From NCBI RefSeq assembly GCF_010500215.1, contig NZ_JAAGOY010000004.1, forward strand, positions 1,488,001 through 1,552,000: a stretch of DNA of 64,000 nucleotides, given 5' to 3'. A program made the position numbers and the translations under genes. This DNA comes from Aliiroseovarius sp. PrR006. Its GTDB lineage: Bacteria; Pseudomonadota; Alphaproteobacteria; Rhodobacterales; Rhodobacteraceae. Shown one piece after another: positions 27,516 to 36,483 of the stretch. The notes below the pieces were generated by a model that did no database searches, was not told where the DNA came from, and saw only the letters and a list, made by a program, of their open reading frames with translations. Within the stretch, counting starts at the first letter, position 1, and every line of letters begins with the position of its first letter.

Positions 27516-28010
27516 TTACTCTTCATATGGGTTGGAAATGTTCATCTTGCCAAGGATTTCAACCTCCAAACCCTCCATAAGTGCCGCATCTTTGTCGTCA
27601 ATGTGATCATAACCCAACAGATGGAGCACCCCATGCACCAAAAGATGGCTTACATGGATGGAGAATTCCTTACCCTGCTCATCCGCCTCGCGGGCGCAGG
27701 TTTCATAGGCGATGGCGATGTCGCCCAGTTCGGGGTCTTCTGGCGGCAGGGGATCACCGCCCGCGTCCTCGGCCGCGCGTTCATCAGAGGGCCAGGACAG
27801 CACGTTGGTCGGCGTGGGCTTGTCGCGAAAGTCGCGGTTCAGGTCTGCGATGCGTGCATCGTCACAGGCCAGAAGGCTGATTTCGAATCCGTCCCCGAAA
27901 GGCGGTGACAGCTGAAGATGGTCGATCACCGCCTGCGCCGCCGCGTCTGCCAGAACTGACAGGCCCGCAGCCTCCCAGCGGGGGTCTTCGAAAACAACGT
28001 CTACCAGCAT
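27516..28010 (-). CDS. ybeY: Endoribonuclease YbeY (rRNA maturation factor)
   Basis: YbeY is a zinc-dependent RNase for 16S rRNA 3' processing and ribosome quality control. The 164-residue product has TNVLSWPSDE and the zinc site HLLVHGVLHLLGYDH, in which three His are ligands. The ATG at 28010 starts one base after the phoH stop; longer in-frame starts inside phoH are less likely. It is adjacent to phoH, as in many bacteria. Confidence 0.95.
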   Translation of the reverse strand: MLVDVVFEDPRWEAAGLSVLADAAAQAVIDHLQLSPPFGDGFEISLLACDDARIADLNRDFRDKPTPTNVLSWPSDERAAEDAGGDPLPPEDPELGDIAIAYETCAREADEQGKEFSIHVSHLLVHGVLHLLGYDHIDDKDAALMEGLEVEILGKMNISNPYEE

Positions 28011-28011
28011 T

Positions 28012-29061
28012 TTACTTGTCACGCGCTCGCTTGACGGCGTTCGCCATCGCCTTTTGCGAGGCCTCGTCATACGCCTCAATGATCTTGGCCACCAGCGGGT
28101 GGCGCACCACGTCTTTCGAGGTGAAATAGTTAAAGCTGATCTGGTCGATCCCCTTCAACAGCCCCTCGGCATCGCGCAGACCGCTGTCCACGCCGCGTGG
28201 TAGATCAACCTGAGACCGGTCGCCCGTGATCACCATGCGCGAGCCTTCACCCAGACGGGTCAGGAACATTTTCATCTGCATGGTGGTGGCGTTCTGCGCC
28301 TCGTCCAACACGACAAAGGCATTCGCCAGCGTGCGCCCACGCATGAAGGCCAACGGAGCGATCTCGATCTTTTTCTCTTCGATCAGCTTGGTGACCTGCT
28401 TCGAGGGCAGAAAATCATTCAGCGCATCGTAAAGCGGCTGCATATACGGGTCGACCTTGTCCTTCATGTCACCCGGCAGATAGCCCAGTTTTTCGCCTGC
28501 CTCGACAGCCGGACGCGACAGGATCATGCGATCCACATGCCCGCCAAGAAACATGTTCACGCCGACTGCAACCGCCAGATAGGTCTTACCCGTACCTGCC
28601 GGGCCAATCCCGAAGGCCAATTCGTTGTTGAACAGGCTTTGGACATAGGCCTTTTGCGCCTCGGTGCGTGGTTCAATGGTCTTCTTGCGGGTCTTGATCT
28701 CGACGTCGCTGCCCTTGAACATCTCCATCTGATCGCCGTCGCGGGTGCCGGTGCCGTCCTGCGTTCCGCCCATGCGGATCTCGGCGTCAATGTCACCGGG
28801 CTCGACCGCTTTGCCGCTTTCAAGCCGCGTATAGAGCGCACTCAGGACTTCGCCCGCCTTTTCGCGCGCGTCCATCTCGCCCATCACGACAAGCTGATTG
28901 CCGCGTCGGACAATCTGAACGCCCAGATGGCTTTCGATGTGGGTCAGGTTGCGATCAAACTCGCCGCACAGATCAATAAGCAGGCGGTTGTCTGGAAATT
29001 CCAGCAGCACTTCGGGGGTTACTGGGGTCTCGGGTGCTGCGGTCAGGTCTGCTATTCCCAA
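28012..29061 (-). CDS. phoH: PhoH family ATPase
   Basis: The product of about 349 residues carries an N-terminal KH-like region and a C-terminal P-loop ATPase domain with Walker A GPAGTGKTYLAVAVG and Walker B FVVLDEAQN. PhoH-like proteins of this type are linked to RNA metabolism and work beside YbeY. A TTG at 29061 has AGGAG seven bases upstream; an in-frame ATG at 29115 lacks a ribosome site. The choice of start is moderate in confidence. Confidence 0.93.
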   Translation of the reverse strand: MGIADLTAAPETPVTPEVLLEFPDNRLLIDLCGEFDRNLTHIESHLGVQIVRRGNQLVVMGEMDAREKAGEVLSALYTRLESGKAVEPGDIDAEIRMGGTQDGTGTRDGDQMEMFKGSDVEIKTRKKTIEPRTEAQKAYVQSLFNNELAFGIGPAGTGKTYLAVAVGVNMFLGGHVDRMILSRPAVEAGEKLGYLPGDMKDKVDPYMQPLYDALNDFLPSKQVTKLIEEKKIEIAPLAFMRGRTLANAFVVLDEAQNATTMQMKMFLTRLGEGSRMVITGDRSQVDLPRGVDSGLRDAEGLLKGIDQISFNYFTSKDVVRHPLVAKIIEAYDEASQKAMANAVKRARDK

Positions 29062-29171
29062 ATGGGGTCTCCTGTCAGGTCTATACCCTGATCGTGCCAA
29101 GAGCGGACGAGACAAGCAAGCCCCATCCGCAAAACTTCATGCGATTGTCATGTGATCGCCGGGTTGCCGGA

Positions 29172-30497
29172 TCAGTCCACCAGCTTTCCGGCAAGCGAAT
29201 TTGGGCCGCTGTCGGTGATGCGCACGCGCTTCAGATCGCCCACGGCCGCGTCACACTGAACGTGTACCGCGTGCAGGTGATCGGATTTGCCGACCATCTG
29301 GCCTTCAAGACGGCCTTTCTTTTCAAACAGTACGCCGACCTCTTGGCCGACCATGCTGTTCTGAATGGCACGTTGCTGTTCGGTGATCAGCGCTTGCAGA
29401 CGATACAGGCGTTCGGATGCCACCGCGTCATCTACCAGCGCACGCTCGGCCGCCGGGGTGCCGGGGCGGGTCGAGTATTTGAAGCTGAAGGCTTGACCGT
29501 AATTCACTTCACGGATCAGGTTCATCGTGTCTTCGAAATCCTGATCATCCTCTTCCGGGAAGCCCACGATGAAGTCGCCCGAGATCAGGATGTCCGGACG
29601 CGCCTCGCGAATCCGTTCGATCAGACGTAGATAGCTTTCGGCCGTGTGGCTGCGGTTCATCCGCTTCAGGATCTTGTCCGAACCCGACTGAACCGGCAGG
29701 TGCAGATAGGGCATCAGTTTTTTGCAGGTGCCATGCGCCTCGATCAGATCGTCACTCATGTCGTTGGGGTGCGAGGTTGTGAAGCGGATACGCTCCAACC
29801 CGTCGATCTCGTCCAGCGCCCAGATCAGTTTCGCTAGCGACCAATCGCCATCCGGTCCAGCGCCGTGATAGGCGTTCACATTCTGACCCAAGAGGGTGAT
29901 TTCACGCACGCCACGTTCGACCAGCTCGCGCGCTTCGCGCAAGATGCGTTCGACCGGGCGGCTGACTTCGGCCCCGCGGGTATATGGCACCACGCAGAAG
30001 GCGCAGAACTTATCGCAGCCTTCCTGAACCGTCAGGAATGCGGCAGGCGCGCGCTTGGCCTTGGTGCCGCGCAGCTTGGGCAGGTGTTCAAACTTGTCTT
30101 CTTCAGGGAAATCCGTATCCAGCGCCTTTTCGCCCTTGGCGACCTGCTCCATCATCGTGGGCAGGCGGTGATATGTCTGCGGGCCAACCACAAGGTCGAC
30201 CATCGGCTGACGGCGCATGATCTCTTCGCCCTCGGCCTGCGCGACGCAGCCCGCGACGCCGATCTTCAGATCGGGTTTCTCGGCCTTCAGGCCTTTGAAA
30301 CGACCCAGTTCGGAATAGACCTTCTCGGCGGCCTTTTCGCGAATGTGGCAGGTGTTCAGCAGGATCATATCCGCGTCATCCGGCGTCTCGGTCTGCTCAT
30401 ACCCGTCCGCGCCCAGCGCTTCGGCCATGCGTTCACTGTCATAGACGTTCATCTGGCAGCCATAGGTGCGGATGAAGAGTTTTTTCTTGTCGGACAT
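29172..30497 (-). CDS. miaB: tRNA-2-methylthio-N6-dimethylallyladenosine synthase
   Basis: MiaB is a radical-SAM methylthiotransferase acting on i6A37 of tRNA. The 441-residue product has the N-terminal UPF0004 domain with cluster cysteines C14, C50 and C84, and the radical-SAM cluster C161-x3-C165-x2-C168. A C-terminal TRAM domain begins near residue 375. The leftward order miaB, phoH, ybeY, corC, lnt is widely conserved. A gap of about 110 bases separates it from phoH. Confidence 0.97.
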   Translation of the reverse strand: MSDKKKLFIRTYGCQMNVYDSERMAEALGADGYEQTETPDDADMILLNTCHIREKAAEKVYSELGRFKGLKAEKPDLKIGVAGCVAQAEGEEIMRRQPMVDLVVGPQTYHRLPTMMEQVAKGEKALDTDFPEEDKFEHLPKLRGTKAKRAPAAFLTVQEGCDKFCAFCVVPYTRGAEVSRPVERILREARELVERGVREITLLGQNVNAYHGAGPDGDWSLAKLIWALDEIDGLERIRFTTSHPNDMSDDLIEAHGTCKKLMPYLHLPVQSGSDKILKRMNRSHTAESYLRLIERIREARPDILISGDFIVGFPEEDDQDFEDTMNLIREVNYGQAFSFKYSTRPGTPAAERALVDDAVASERLYRLQALITEQQRAIQNSMVGQEVGVLFEKKGRLEGQMVGKSDHLHAVHVQCDAAVGDLKRVRITDSGPNSLAGKLVD

Positions 30498-30658
30498 GGC
30501 GCGTTTCCCAAGGTTTTTAGCAGCACAAGCTCAAGTTCCCGCCTGTTACAGCAAAGGGATCAGGCCCGCAACGCTTGCAAAACAGGTTGATTTCATGAAA
30601 TTTCTGTCGGCAATCGGCAAGAACCTGCAATTCAGCGGGACACCAACTGGGGCACATC

Positions 30659-31519
30659 ATGCGGTATAGCAACCTTCATAAGTTCCTTCAGTCCTCAAGG
30701 TCTGTCTTGGCCAAAGGCCCCGTTGCGATGATCTTTGTCGAGGATCTGGTCGAGGTTGAAAGCACCATCCGCCACCATCATAACGCCGGGTTTCGGGCGG
30801 TTATGGTCTTTACCCCGGATGCGTTGACCCTGCCCGAAGAACTGGAAAAATCCATTCACCGCATCAGTTTCGACACAACTGCGACTGCCGTCGTAGACGC
30901 CGTCAATCAGGTGATCGAGGCCGCCCCCGGCACGTGGCTTTATTACTGTTTCAACGCCGAATACCTGTTTCACCCGTTTTGCGAATCCCGCACCGTGGGC
31001 GAGCTGTTGGCCTTCCAAACCGAAGAACGTCGCGATGCGGTGCTGAGCTATGTGGTGGATCTGTATGCTGACGATCTGGGCCAGTTCCCGAACGCGGTAT
31101 CTCTGGACCACGCCTGTTTGGACAAATCGGGATACTACGCGCATGGGCGCAAAGGTCCGGATGGCGACGCGCTGGACCGCCAACTGGATTTCTTCGGCGG
31201 CTTGCGCTGGCGATTCGAGGAACACGTCCCGGCAAACGGCCACAAGATCGACCGCGTATCTCTGTTCAAAGCCAAGCCCGGCCTAAAACTGCGCCCAAAC
31301 CACACGTTCAATGACGAAGAATACAACACCTATTCCTGCCCGTGGCACCACAATATCTCCGTTGCCGTCGCCAGCTTCCGCACCGCCAAAGCGCTGAAAA
31401 CGAACGCCGGGTCCAAACACGACGTCCACAGCTTCAACTGGCACAACACCACGAAATTTCAGTGGCATTCGCAGCAGCTTCTGGATTTGGGGCTGATGGA
31501 ACCGGGGCAGTGGTTCTAG
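30659..31519 (+). CDS. Conserved protein, possibly glycosyltransferase-like
   Basis: I do not recognise this 286-residue protein firmly. Features are an N-terminal segment FVEDLVEVESTIRHHHNAGF followed by VMVFTPD, which reads like the nucleotide-binding start of GT-A glycosyltransferases of the GT2/GT92 type. An unusually high number of His and aromatic residues occurs in the C-terminal half (YSCPWHHNISVAVASFRT and HSFNWHNTTKFQWHSQQ). No signal peptide or membrane segment is seen. A GGGG run six bases before ATG 30659 supports the start. It stands alone, divergent from miaB. Confidence 0.75.
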   Translation: MRYSNLHKFLQSSRSVLAKGPVAMIFVEDLVEVESTIRHHHNAGFRAVMVFTPDALTLPEELEKSIHRISFDTTATAVVDAVNQVIEAAPGTWLYYCFNAEYLFHPFCESRTVGELLAFQTEERRDAVLSYVVDLYADDLGQFPNAVSLDHACLDKSGYYAHGRKGPDGDALDRQLDFFGGLRWRFEEHVPANGHKIDRVSLFKAKPGLKLRPNHTFNDEEYNTYSCPWHHNISVAVASFRTAKALKTNAGSKHDVHSFNWHNTTKFQWHSQQLLDLGLMEPGQWF

Positions 31520-31632
31520 GCAGCGTTTCCATTCGGCCTGAGTTTCGTTAAATACCCCTATCCGACACACGAGCACCCGCTGCGTTACCGCCTCGGCCTC
31601 GTCCATTCATTCCCAGACATCACGAGGTTCCT

Positions 31633-32061
31633 ATGACCGAAGTCACGCAAGGCGCGAAGGTGCGCATTCACTATACTGGCACGCTGGAAGACGGCAGCGT
31701 TTTCGACAGCTCTGAAGGCCGCGATCCGTTGGAGTTCGAAGTGGGCTCGGGCATGATTATTCCCGGTCTGGACAAGGCGCTTCCCGGCATGAAGGTTGGC
31801 GACAAGAAGAAGGTCACCATCGCCCCGGAAGAGGCCTATGGCCCCAGCCATGACGAAGCCATTCTGGAAGTTCCCCGCGCCGACATTCCTACCGAGATCC
31901 CGCTGGAAGTTGGTATTCAGCTGCAGATGTCCGGCCCGCAGGGTCAGCCCGTTCCGGTCACCGTCACCAACCTGACCGACGACACCGTCACGCTGGATGC
32001 CAACCACGCGCTGGCTGGCAAAACCCTGATCTTTGATTTCGAGGTTGTCGGCATCGGCTGA
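31633..32061 (+). CDS. FKBP-type peptidyl-prolyl isomerase, SlyD-like
   Basis: The 142-residue protein has the SlyD layout: an FKBP domain with VRIHYTGTLEDGSVFDSSEGRDPLEF (about 10-35) and GMIIPGLDKALPGMKVGDKK (about 40-60), an inserted IF chaperone loop (about 65-120), then FKBP closure ending in LIFDFEVVGIG. The metal-binding His/Cys-rich tail of E. coli SlyD is absent. It likely acts as a cytoplasmic folding helper. Confidence 0.9.
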   Translation: MTEVTQGAKVRIHYTGTLEDGSVFDSSEGRDPLEFEVGSGMIIPGLDKALPGMKVGDKKKVTIAPEEAYGPSHDEAILEVPRADIPTEIPLEVGIQLQMSGPQGQPVPVTVTNLTDDTVTLDANHALAGKTLIFDFEVVGIG

Positions 32062-32070
32062 CGCTGTCGA

Positions 32071-32104
32071 AAAACAACAAGGCCGCGCGCAAACGCGCGG
32101 CCTT
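32071..32104 (-). terminator. Strong intrinsic terminator after irr
   Basis: A perfect 11-bp stem (AAGGCCGCGCG / CGCGCGGCCTT) with a 4-base loop is followed on the minus strand by TTGTTTTT. It stops irr and probably also ends the converging FKBP transcript. Confidence 0.88.
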
Positions 32105-32105
32105 C

Positions 32106-32165
32106 AGGGGCGTTGCCCCTCGCGCCAAAGGCGCTCACCCCAGGATACTTGTGACAAGAAAAAGA
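32106..32165 (-). repeat. Dispersed intergenic repeat, copy B (after irr)
   Basis: Same element as copy A at 22889-22946: an AGGGGC-GTT-GCCCCT inverted repeat, a second inverted repeat GCGCC-AAA-GGCGC specific to this copy, the CTCACCCCAGGATA core and ACAAGAAAAAG. It lies within about 12 bases of the irr stop, in the same orientation relative to the gene as copy A to trmB. Confidence 0.7.
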
Positions 32166-32176
32166 GCGGATGTGGG

Positions 32177-32593
32177 TTAGCTGCGGCGCAGGCGGATCAC
32201 CACGTCGACTTTCGCGATCTCGGCCCCTGCGGGCGCTTCCGGCAATTGCGCGATCTTCAGATCTTCGTCCGGCGCATCCATCAGCTCTTCGGTGTCTTCC
32301 CAGAAGAAATGCGGATGGTTGGTGACGTTCGTGTCGAAGTAGCTGCGCGCGCCGTTCACTGTGATTTCGCGTAGAAGCCCGGCATCCGAGAAAACTCGCA
32401 GCGTGTTATAGACCGTCGCAAGCGACACCTTGTCCGCACCATCGCGCGTCGCCTCATAGAGACTTTCGGCGGTGACGTGGCGGTGTTGGCCATCCCCAAT
32501 CAGCAGATGTGCCAAGGCCAGACGCTGCCGCGTTGGACGCAGCCCAGCGCTGGACAACCATTCGGCTTCGGTCTGTCGTTTTTCCTGCATCAT
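32177..32593 (-). CDS. irr: Iron response regulator Irr (Fur family)
   Basis: Irr is a haem-responsive Fur-family repressor in alphaproteobacteria. The 138-residue product has the winged helix with KVSLATVYNTLRVFSDAGLLREI and then the Irr-typical SYFDTNVTNHPHFFWEDTEELMD. The haem-linked triple-His motif of rhizobial Irr appears here as H93-P94-H95. Other His residues are H37 and H39. There is no cysteine anywhere, so the N-terminal haem regulatory motif of Bradyrhizobium Irr is absent. It is divergent from fabA. Confidence 0.88.
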   Translation of the reverse strand: MMQEKRQTEAEWLSSAGLRPTRQRLALAHLLIGDGQHRHVTAESLYEATRDGADKVSLATVYNTLRVFSDAGLLREITVNGARSYFDTNVTNHPHFFWEDTEELMDAPDEDLKIAQLPEAPAGAEIAKVDVVIRLRRS

Positions 32594-32779
32594 GATCTGG
32601 CTCTTCTAACATCAAACAGATGGTTCCAAGCGAATATAAGGGTTCTGGGCGACAAGCGCCAATAAAAACTGGTCTTTCCCGTCCAGATCGCCGCTGCGCG
32701 CCCTCACCTGCCCTTGCGTCGGGCTTTGCGCGGGTGCTAGAGGGTGTGAGACTGAAAACACACAAGATATGGGGCGAAG

Positions 32780-33289
32780 ATGGCGGACTATCCCACAAGC
32801 TTTGGCAAGGAAGACCTTTTGAAATGCGCAGCGGGCGAGCTGTTTGGCCCCGGCAATGCGCAGCTTCCGGCCCCGCCGATGCTGATGATGGACCGCATCA
32901 CCGAGATCTCGGGCGATGGTGGCGCGCACGGAAAAGGCCACGTTCTGGCCGAGTTCGACATTACCCCCGACCTATGGTTCTTCGACTGCCACTTCCCCGG
33001 CAACCCGATCATGCCCGGCTGTCTTGGCCTTGATGGCCTGTGGCAGCTGACCGGTTTTAACCTTGGCTGGCGCGGCTGGCTGGGTCGCGGCTATGCGCTG
33101 GGTGTGGGCGAAGTGAAGCTGACCGGCATGGTCCGTCCCGATCGCAAGATGCTGACCTATAAAATCGACTTCACCAAGGCGATCCAAACCCGCCGCCTGA
33201 CGATGGGCGTTGCCGACGGCATCGTCGAGGCCGACGGTGAGGTGATCTATCAGGTGAAAGACATGAAGGTCGCGCTGAGCGAGAGCTGA
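32780..33289 (+). CDS. fabA: 3-hydroxydecanoyl-ACP dehydratase/isomerase
   Basis: FabA dehydrates and isomerises the C10 intermediate to start anaerobic-type unsaturated fatty acid synthesis. The 169-residue product has the active-site H71 ([12 protein letters not shown]) and D85 (CLGLDGLWQ), matching H70 and D84 of E. coli. It is followed by fabB and fabI, although an intrinsic terminator lies between fabA and fabB. Confidence 0.97.
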   Translation: MADYPTSFGKEDLLKCAAGELFGPGNAQLPAPPMLMMDRITEISGDGGAHGKGHVLAEFDITPDLWFFDCHFPGNPIMPGCLGLDGLWQLTGFNLGWRGWLGRGYALGVGEVKLTGMVRPDRKMLTYKIDFTKAIQTRRLTMGVADGIVEADGEVIYQVKDMKVALSES

Positions 33290-33345
33290 GAACCTGAGGG
33301 GTTCGGTTACGACACCCGCTCGACAACCGACAGGCACATCCTACT

Positions 33346-33373
33346 ACGGCGGCACCTCTTGTGCCGCCGTTTT
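33346..33373 (+). terminator. Terminator between fabA and fabB
   Basis: A perfect 10-bp stem (ACGGCGGCAC / GTGCCGCCGT) with loop CTCTT is followed by TTT then GCGTT. The T run is short, so termination may be partial, setting the fabA to fabBI ratio. Confidence 0.75.
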
Positions 33374-33505
33374 GCGTTCAGGGAAAGAGCACTCCTCCAC
33401 CTGATCAAATCGGCAAGGCTGTTAGATCAGGCACCACCCTTCCCGCCTTGCACCGCCCCCACCAATCCCCTACTAAGAATTGAACGTTTTAAAGGGAGGC
33501 CACGC

Positions 33506-34735
33506 ATGCGTCGTGTCGTCGTTACCGGTCTGGGCATTGTCTCGGCCATCGGGAACAACAAGGACGAGGTTCTGGCCTCGCTCAAGGCTGGCAAATCCGG
33601 CATCACCGCCAATGCCGACATGGTCGAGCATGGCTTCCGCAGCCAGATTGCGGGCATGCCGAATATCGACATCAAGGAACATGTGGACAAGCGCGCGCTG
33701 CGCTTCATGGGGCCGGGTGCGGCCTATGCCCATATCGCGATGGGTCAGGCGATCGAAGACGCAGGTCTTGGCGAAGACGACGTGGTGAACCCGCGCACGG
33801 GTCTTGTGGCTGGCTCGGGCGGTCCGTCGACCAGCGCGATGTTTGCTGCCCACCAGACCGCGTTGAAATCCGGCGCGACCAAGCGCATTGGGCCGTTCGC
33901 GGTTCCGAAATGCATGGGCTCGACGATTTCCGCCAACCTTGCGACCGCCTACAAGATCAAGGGCATCAACTATTCGATCACCTCGGCCTGTTCGACCAGC
34001 CTGCACTGCATCGGTAACGCAGCCGAGCAGATCATGATGGGCAAGCAGGACGTGATGTTCGCGGGCGGCGGCGAGGAACTGGACTGGACTCTGTCCTGCC
34101 TCTTTGACGCGATGGGTGCGATGTCGTCGAAGTATAACGACACGCCCGGGAAAGCCTCGCGCGCGTTTGACGCCGACCGCGACGGGTTTGTAATTGGCGG
34201 CGGCGGTGCCATTCTGGTTCTGGAAGATCTGGAGCACGCGAAAGCGCGCGGCGCGAAGATCTACGCCGAAGTCACCGGCTATGGCGCCACTTCGGACGGA
34301 CATGACATGGTAGCGCCGTCCGGTGAAGGTGGTGAACGCGCTATGCGTCTGGCGATGGACATGCTGCCGGAAGGCCGCAAAGTGGGCTACATCAACGCCC
34401 ACGGTACCTCGACCCCGGTTGGCGATGTGGGCGAAGTGGAAGCCGTGCGCCGCGTCTTTGGCGAAGGCTCGACACCTCCGATCAGTTCGACCAAGTCGAT
34501 GACCGGCCACAGCCAAGGCGCCACCGGCGCGCAAGAAGCTGTGTACTGCCTGCTGATGCTGGATAACGACTTCATCGCACCGTCGATCAACGTCGAAAAT
34601 CTGGACCCCGCCATCAATGAAGGCGAGATCGCGACGTCGCTGGTGGAAAACGCAGGTTTGGACAGCGTGATGACCAACAGCTTCGGCTTTGGCGGCACCA
34701 ACGGGTCGATGATCCTAAGCAAGTATCAAGGGTGA
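33506..34735 (+). CDS. fabB: Beta-ketoacyl-ACP synthase I
   Basis: FabB elongates the cis-3-decenoyl intermediate made by FabA. The 409-residue product has the nucleophile C162 in SACSTSLHCIG and the two active-site His in INAHGTSTPVGD and TGHSQGATGA. The ATG at 33506 follows GGGAGG by six bases; upstream in-frame starts would run into the terminator. fabI begins ten bases after the stop. Confidence 0.97.
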   Translation: MRRVVVTGLGIVSAIGNNKDEVLASLKAGKSGITANADMVEHGFRSQIAGMPNIDIKEHVDKRALRFMGPGAAYAHIAMGQAIEDAGLGEDDVVNPRTGLVAGSGGPSTSAMFAAHQTALKSGATKRIGPFAVPKCMGSTISANLATAYKIKGINYSITSACSTSLHCIGNAAEQIMMGKQDVMFAGGGEELDWTLSCLFDAMGAMSSKYNDTPGKASRAFDADRDGFVIGGGGAILVLEDLEHAKARGAKIYAEVTGYGATSDGHDMVAPSGEGGERAMRLAMDMLPEGRKVGYINAHGTSTPVGDVGEVEAVRRVFGEGSTPPISSTKSMTGHSQGATGAQEAVYCLLMLDNDFIAPSINVENLDPAINEGEIATSLVENAGLDSVMTNSFGFGGTNGSMILSKYQG

Positions 34736-34744
34736 GGAACTGAC

Positions 34745-35533
34745 ATGGCAGGGCTTATGCAAGGCAAACGCGGTCTCATCATGGGGGTCGCAAACCAACG
34801 TTCCATCGCTTGGGGCATTGCGCAGGCAATGGCCAATGAGGGCGCAGAACTGGCGTTCTCTTATCAGGGTGACGCGTTTGGCGGGCGGGTTGCCCCGCTG
34901 GCAGAATCGGTAGGCTCGGACATTCTGGTCGACATGGATGTCACGGACGACGACGCTCTGGATAAAGGGTTCGATGACCTGTGGTCCAAATGGGACTCGA
35001 TCGACTTTCTGGTCCACGCGATCGCGTATTCCGACAAGAACGAACTGACCGGCCGTTTCGTCGATACATCACGTGCGAACTTCAAGCACTCGATGGATAT
35101 CAGCTGTTACTCGCTGATCGAGGTCGCCCGCCGCGTAGCCCCCAAGATGACCAATGGCGGTACGATCCTGACGCTGACCTATGGCGGCTCGAACCGCGTA
35201 ACACCGTTCTACAACGTGATGGGCGTGGCCAAGGCGGCACTGGAATCTTCCGTGCGCTATCTGGCCAACGACCTTGGCCCCGACGGCATCCGCGTGAACG
35301 CGATCTCGCCCGGCCCGATGAAAACACTGGCTGGCGCGGCCATCGGTGGTGCGCGTAAAACCTTCCGCCACACGGAACAAAACGCACCGCTTCGCCAGAA
35401 CGCCACGCTGGAAGCCGTAGGCGGCACCGCTGTCTATTTGGCGTCCGACTATGGCAACTGCACAACGGGCGAGATCATCACCGTCGATAGCGGTTTCCAC
35501 GTTTTGGGCATGCCGCAATCGGACAACCTCTGA
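34745..35533 (+). CDS. fabI: Enoyl-ACP reductase (NADH)
   Basis: FabI completes each elongation cycle by reducing enoyl-ACP. The 262-residue short-chain-dehydrogenase-type product has GVANQRSIAWGIA near residue 14, and the catalytic Y146, Y156 and K163 at the same positions as in E. coli FabI. It ends the fabA-fabB-fabI group and is followed by a strong terminator. Confidence 0.97.
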   Translation: MAGLMQGKRGLIMGVANQRSIAWGIAQAMANEGAELAFSYQGDAFGGRVAPLAESVGSDILVDMDVTDDDALDKGFDDLWSKWDSIDFLVHAIAYSDKNELTGRFVDTSRANFKHSMDISCYSLIEVARRVAPKMTNGGTILTLTYGGSNRVTPFYNVMGVAKAALESSVRYLANDLGPDGIRVNAISPGPMKTLAGAAIGGARKTFRHTEQNAPLRQNATLEAVGGTAVYLASDYGNCTTGEIITVDSGFHVLGMPQSDNL

Positions 35534-35553
35534 TCTGAAATCTCCGCGTTTTG

Positions 35554-35583
35554 AAAGGGCCCCAGTGATGGGGCCTTTTTTTT
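35554..35583 (+). terminator. Intrinsic terminator of fabI
   Basis: A stem GGCCCC/GGGGCC, extended by A-T pairs, with a 6-base loop is followed by eight T. Confidence 0.92.
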
Positions 35584-35655
35584 ATGTGAGGTCCCTCTAG
35601 ACCCCATTCCGGTTCTCAGGCTTACTGCACACAGAATTGCCAAGGGAACATAATC

Positions 35656-36483
35656 ATGCAGACATTTACGGCCAATGACGGGTTGGAAATTGCCTATCGG
35701 GACGAAGGCGAAGGCCTGCCTGTTCTGGCCCTGTCGGGTCTGACGCGCAACTCGGATGATTTCAACTTCGTTGCGCCGCACCTGAAAGGCGTCCGTCTGA
35801 TCCGCATGGACTATCGCGGGCGTGGGCAGTCGGATTGGGGTGATCACAAAACCTATACGGTGCCGCAGGAAGGGCTGGATGCGCTCTTTCTGATGAACCA
35901 TCTGGGGATCGAGAAAGCCGCCATCCTTGGCACCTCGCGCGGGGGACTGATCGCAATGGGCCTTGCCGCCACGGTGAAGGACAAGCTCTTGGGCGTCTGC
36001 ATGAACGATATCGGCCCCGAGCTTGCGCCAAACGGGCTAGACAACATCATGGGCTATCTGGGGCGCAAGCCTTCGGCCAAGACCATCGAAGAGGCCGCCG
36101 AGGCGCGCGCGAAACTCATGGCTGATTTCGGCTTCCAGAATGTCCCGATGCAGCGCTGGATCGAGGAATGTCACAACCTGTTTGAACAGGACAACAAAGG
36201 GCTAACCAACCGCTATGACCCCGCCCTGCGTGACGCGGTTCAGGACGCGGGCGCACAACCCGCCCCGGATCTCTGGCCCTTCTTTGACGCGATGGATGGG
36301 TTGCCGCTCGCGCTGATCCACGGCGAAAACTCGGACCTTCTAAGCGCCGAGACGGTTGCCGAAATGCAGAAGCGCCGCCCCGATATGGGCTATGCGAAAA
36401 TTCCGGATCGCGGCCACGTGCCGTTTCTGGACGAACCTGAAAGCCTTGCCACCATCACCGAATGGTTGGAGAAAATGCGTTGA
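35656..36483 (+). CDS. Alpha/beta hydrolase
   Basis: The 275-residue protein has the alpha/beta-hydrolase fold. The oxyanion-region segment LALSGLTRNSDDF is near residue 25, the nucleophile elbow is GTSRGG (S94), a probable acid lies in the HGENSDLL segment, and the catalytic His is in DRGHVPFLDEP near the C terminus. No signal peptide is seen, so it is cytoplasmic. The substrate is unknown. Its stop overlaps the TTG start of the next gene, suggesting coupled translation. Confidence 0.88.
   Translation: MQTFTANDGLEIAYRDEGEGLPVLALSGLTRNSDDFNFVAPHLKGVRLIRMDYRGRGQSDWGDHKTYTVPQEGLDALFLMNHLGIEKAAILGTSRGGLIAMGLAATVKDKLLGVCMNDIGPELAPNGLDNIMGYLGRKPSAKTIEEAAEARAKLMADFGFQNVPMQRWIEECHNLFEQDNKGLTNRYDPALRDAVQDAGAQPAPDLWPFFDAMDGLPLALIHGENSDLLSAETVAEMQKRRPDMGYAKIPDRGHVPFLDEPESLATITEWLEKMR

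Noticed and set aside
33473-34534. Leftward frame of 353 codons antisense to fabB
   Set aside because: Arg/His/Ala-rich shadow with no family features.
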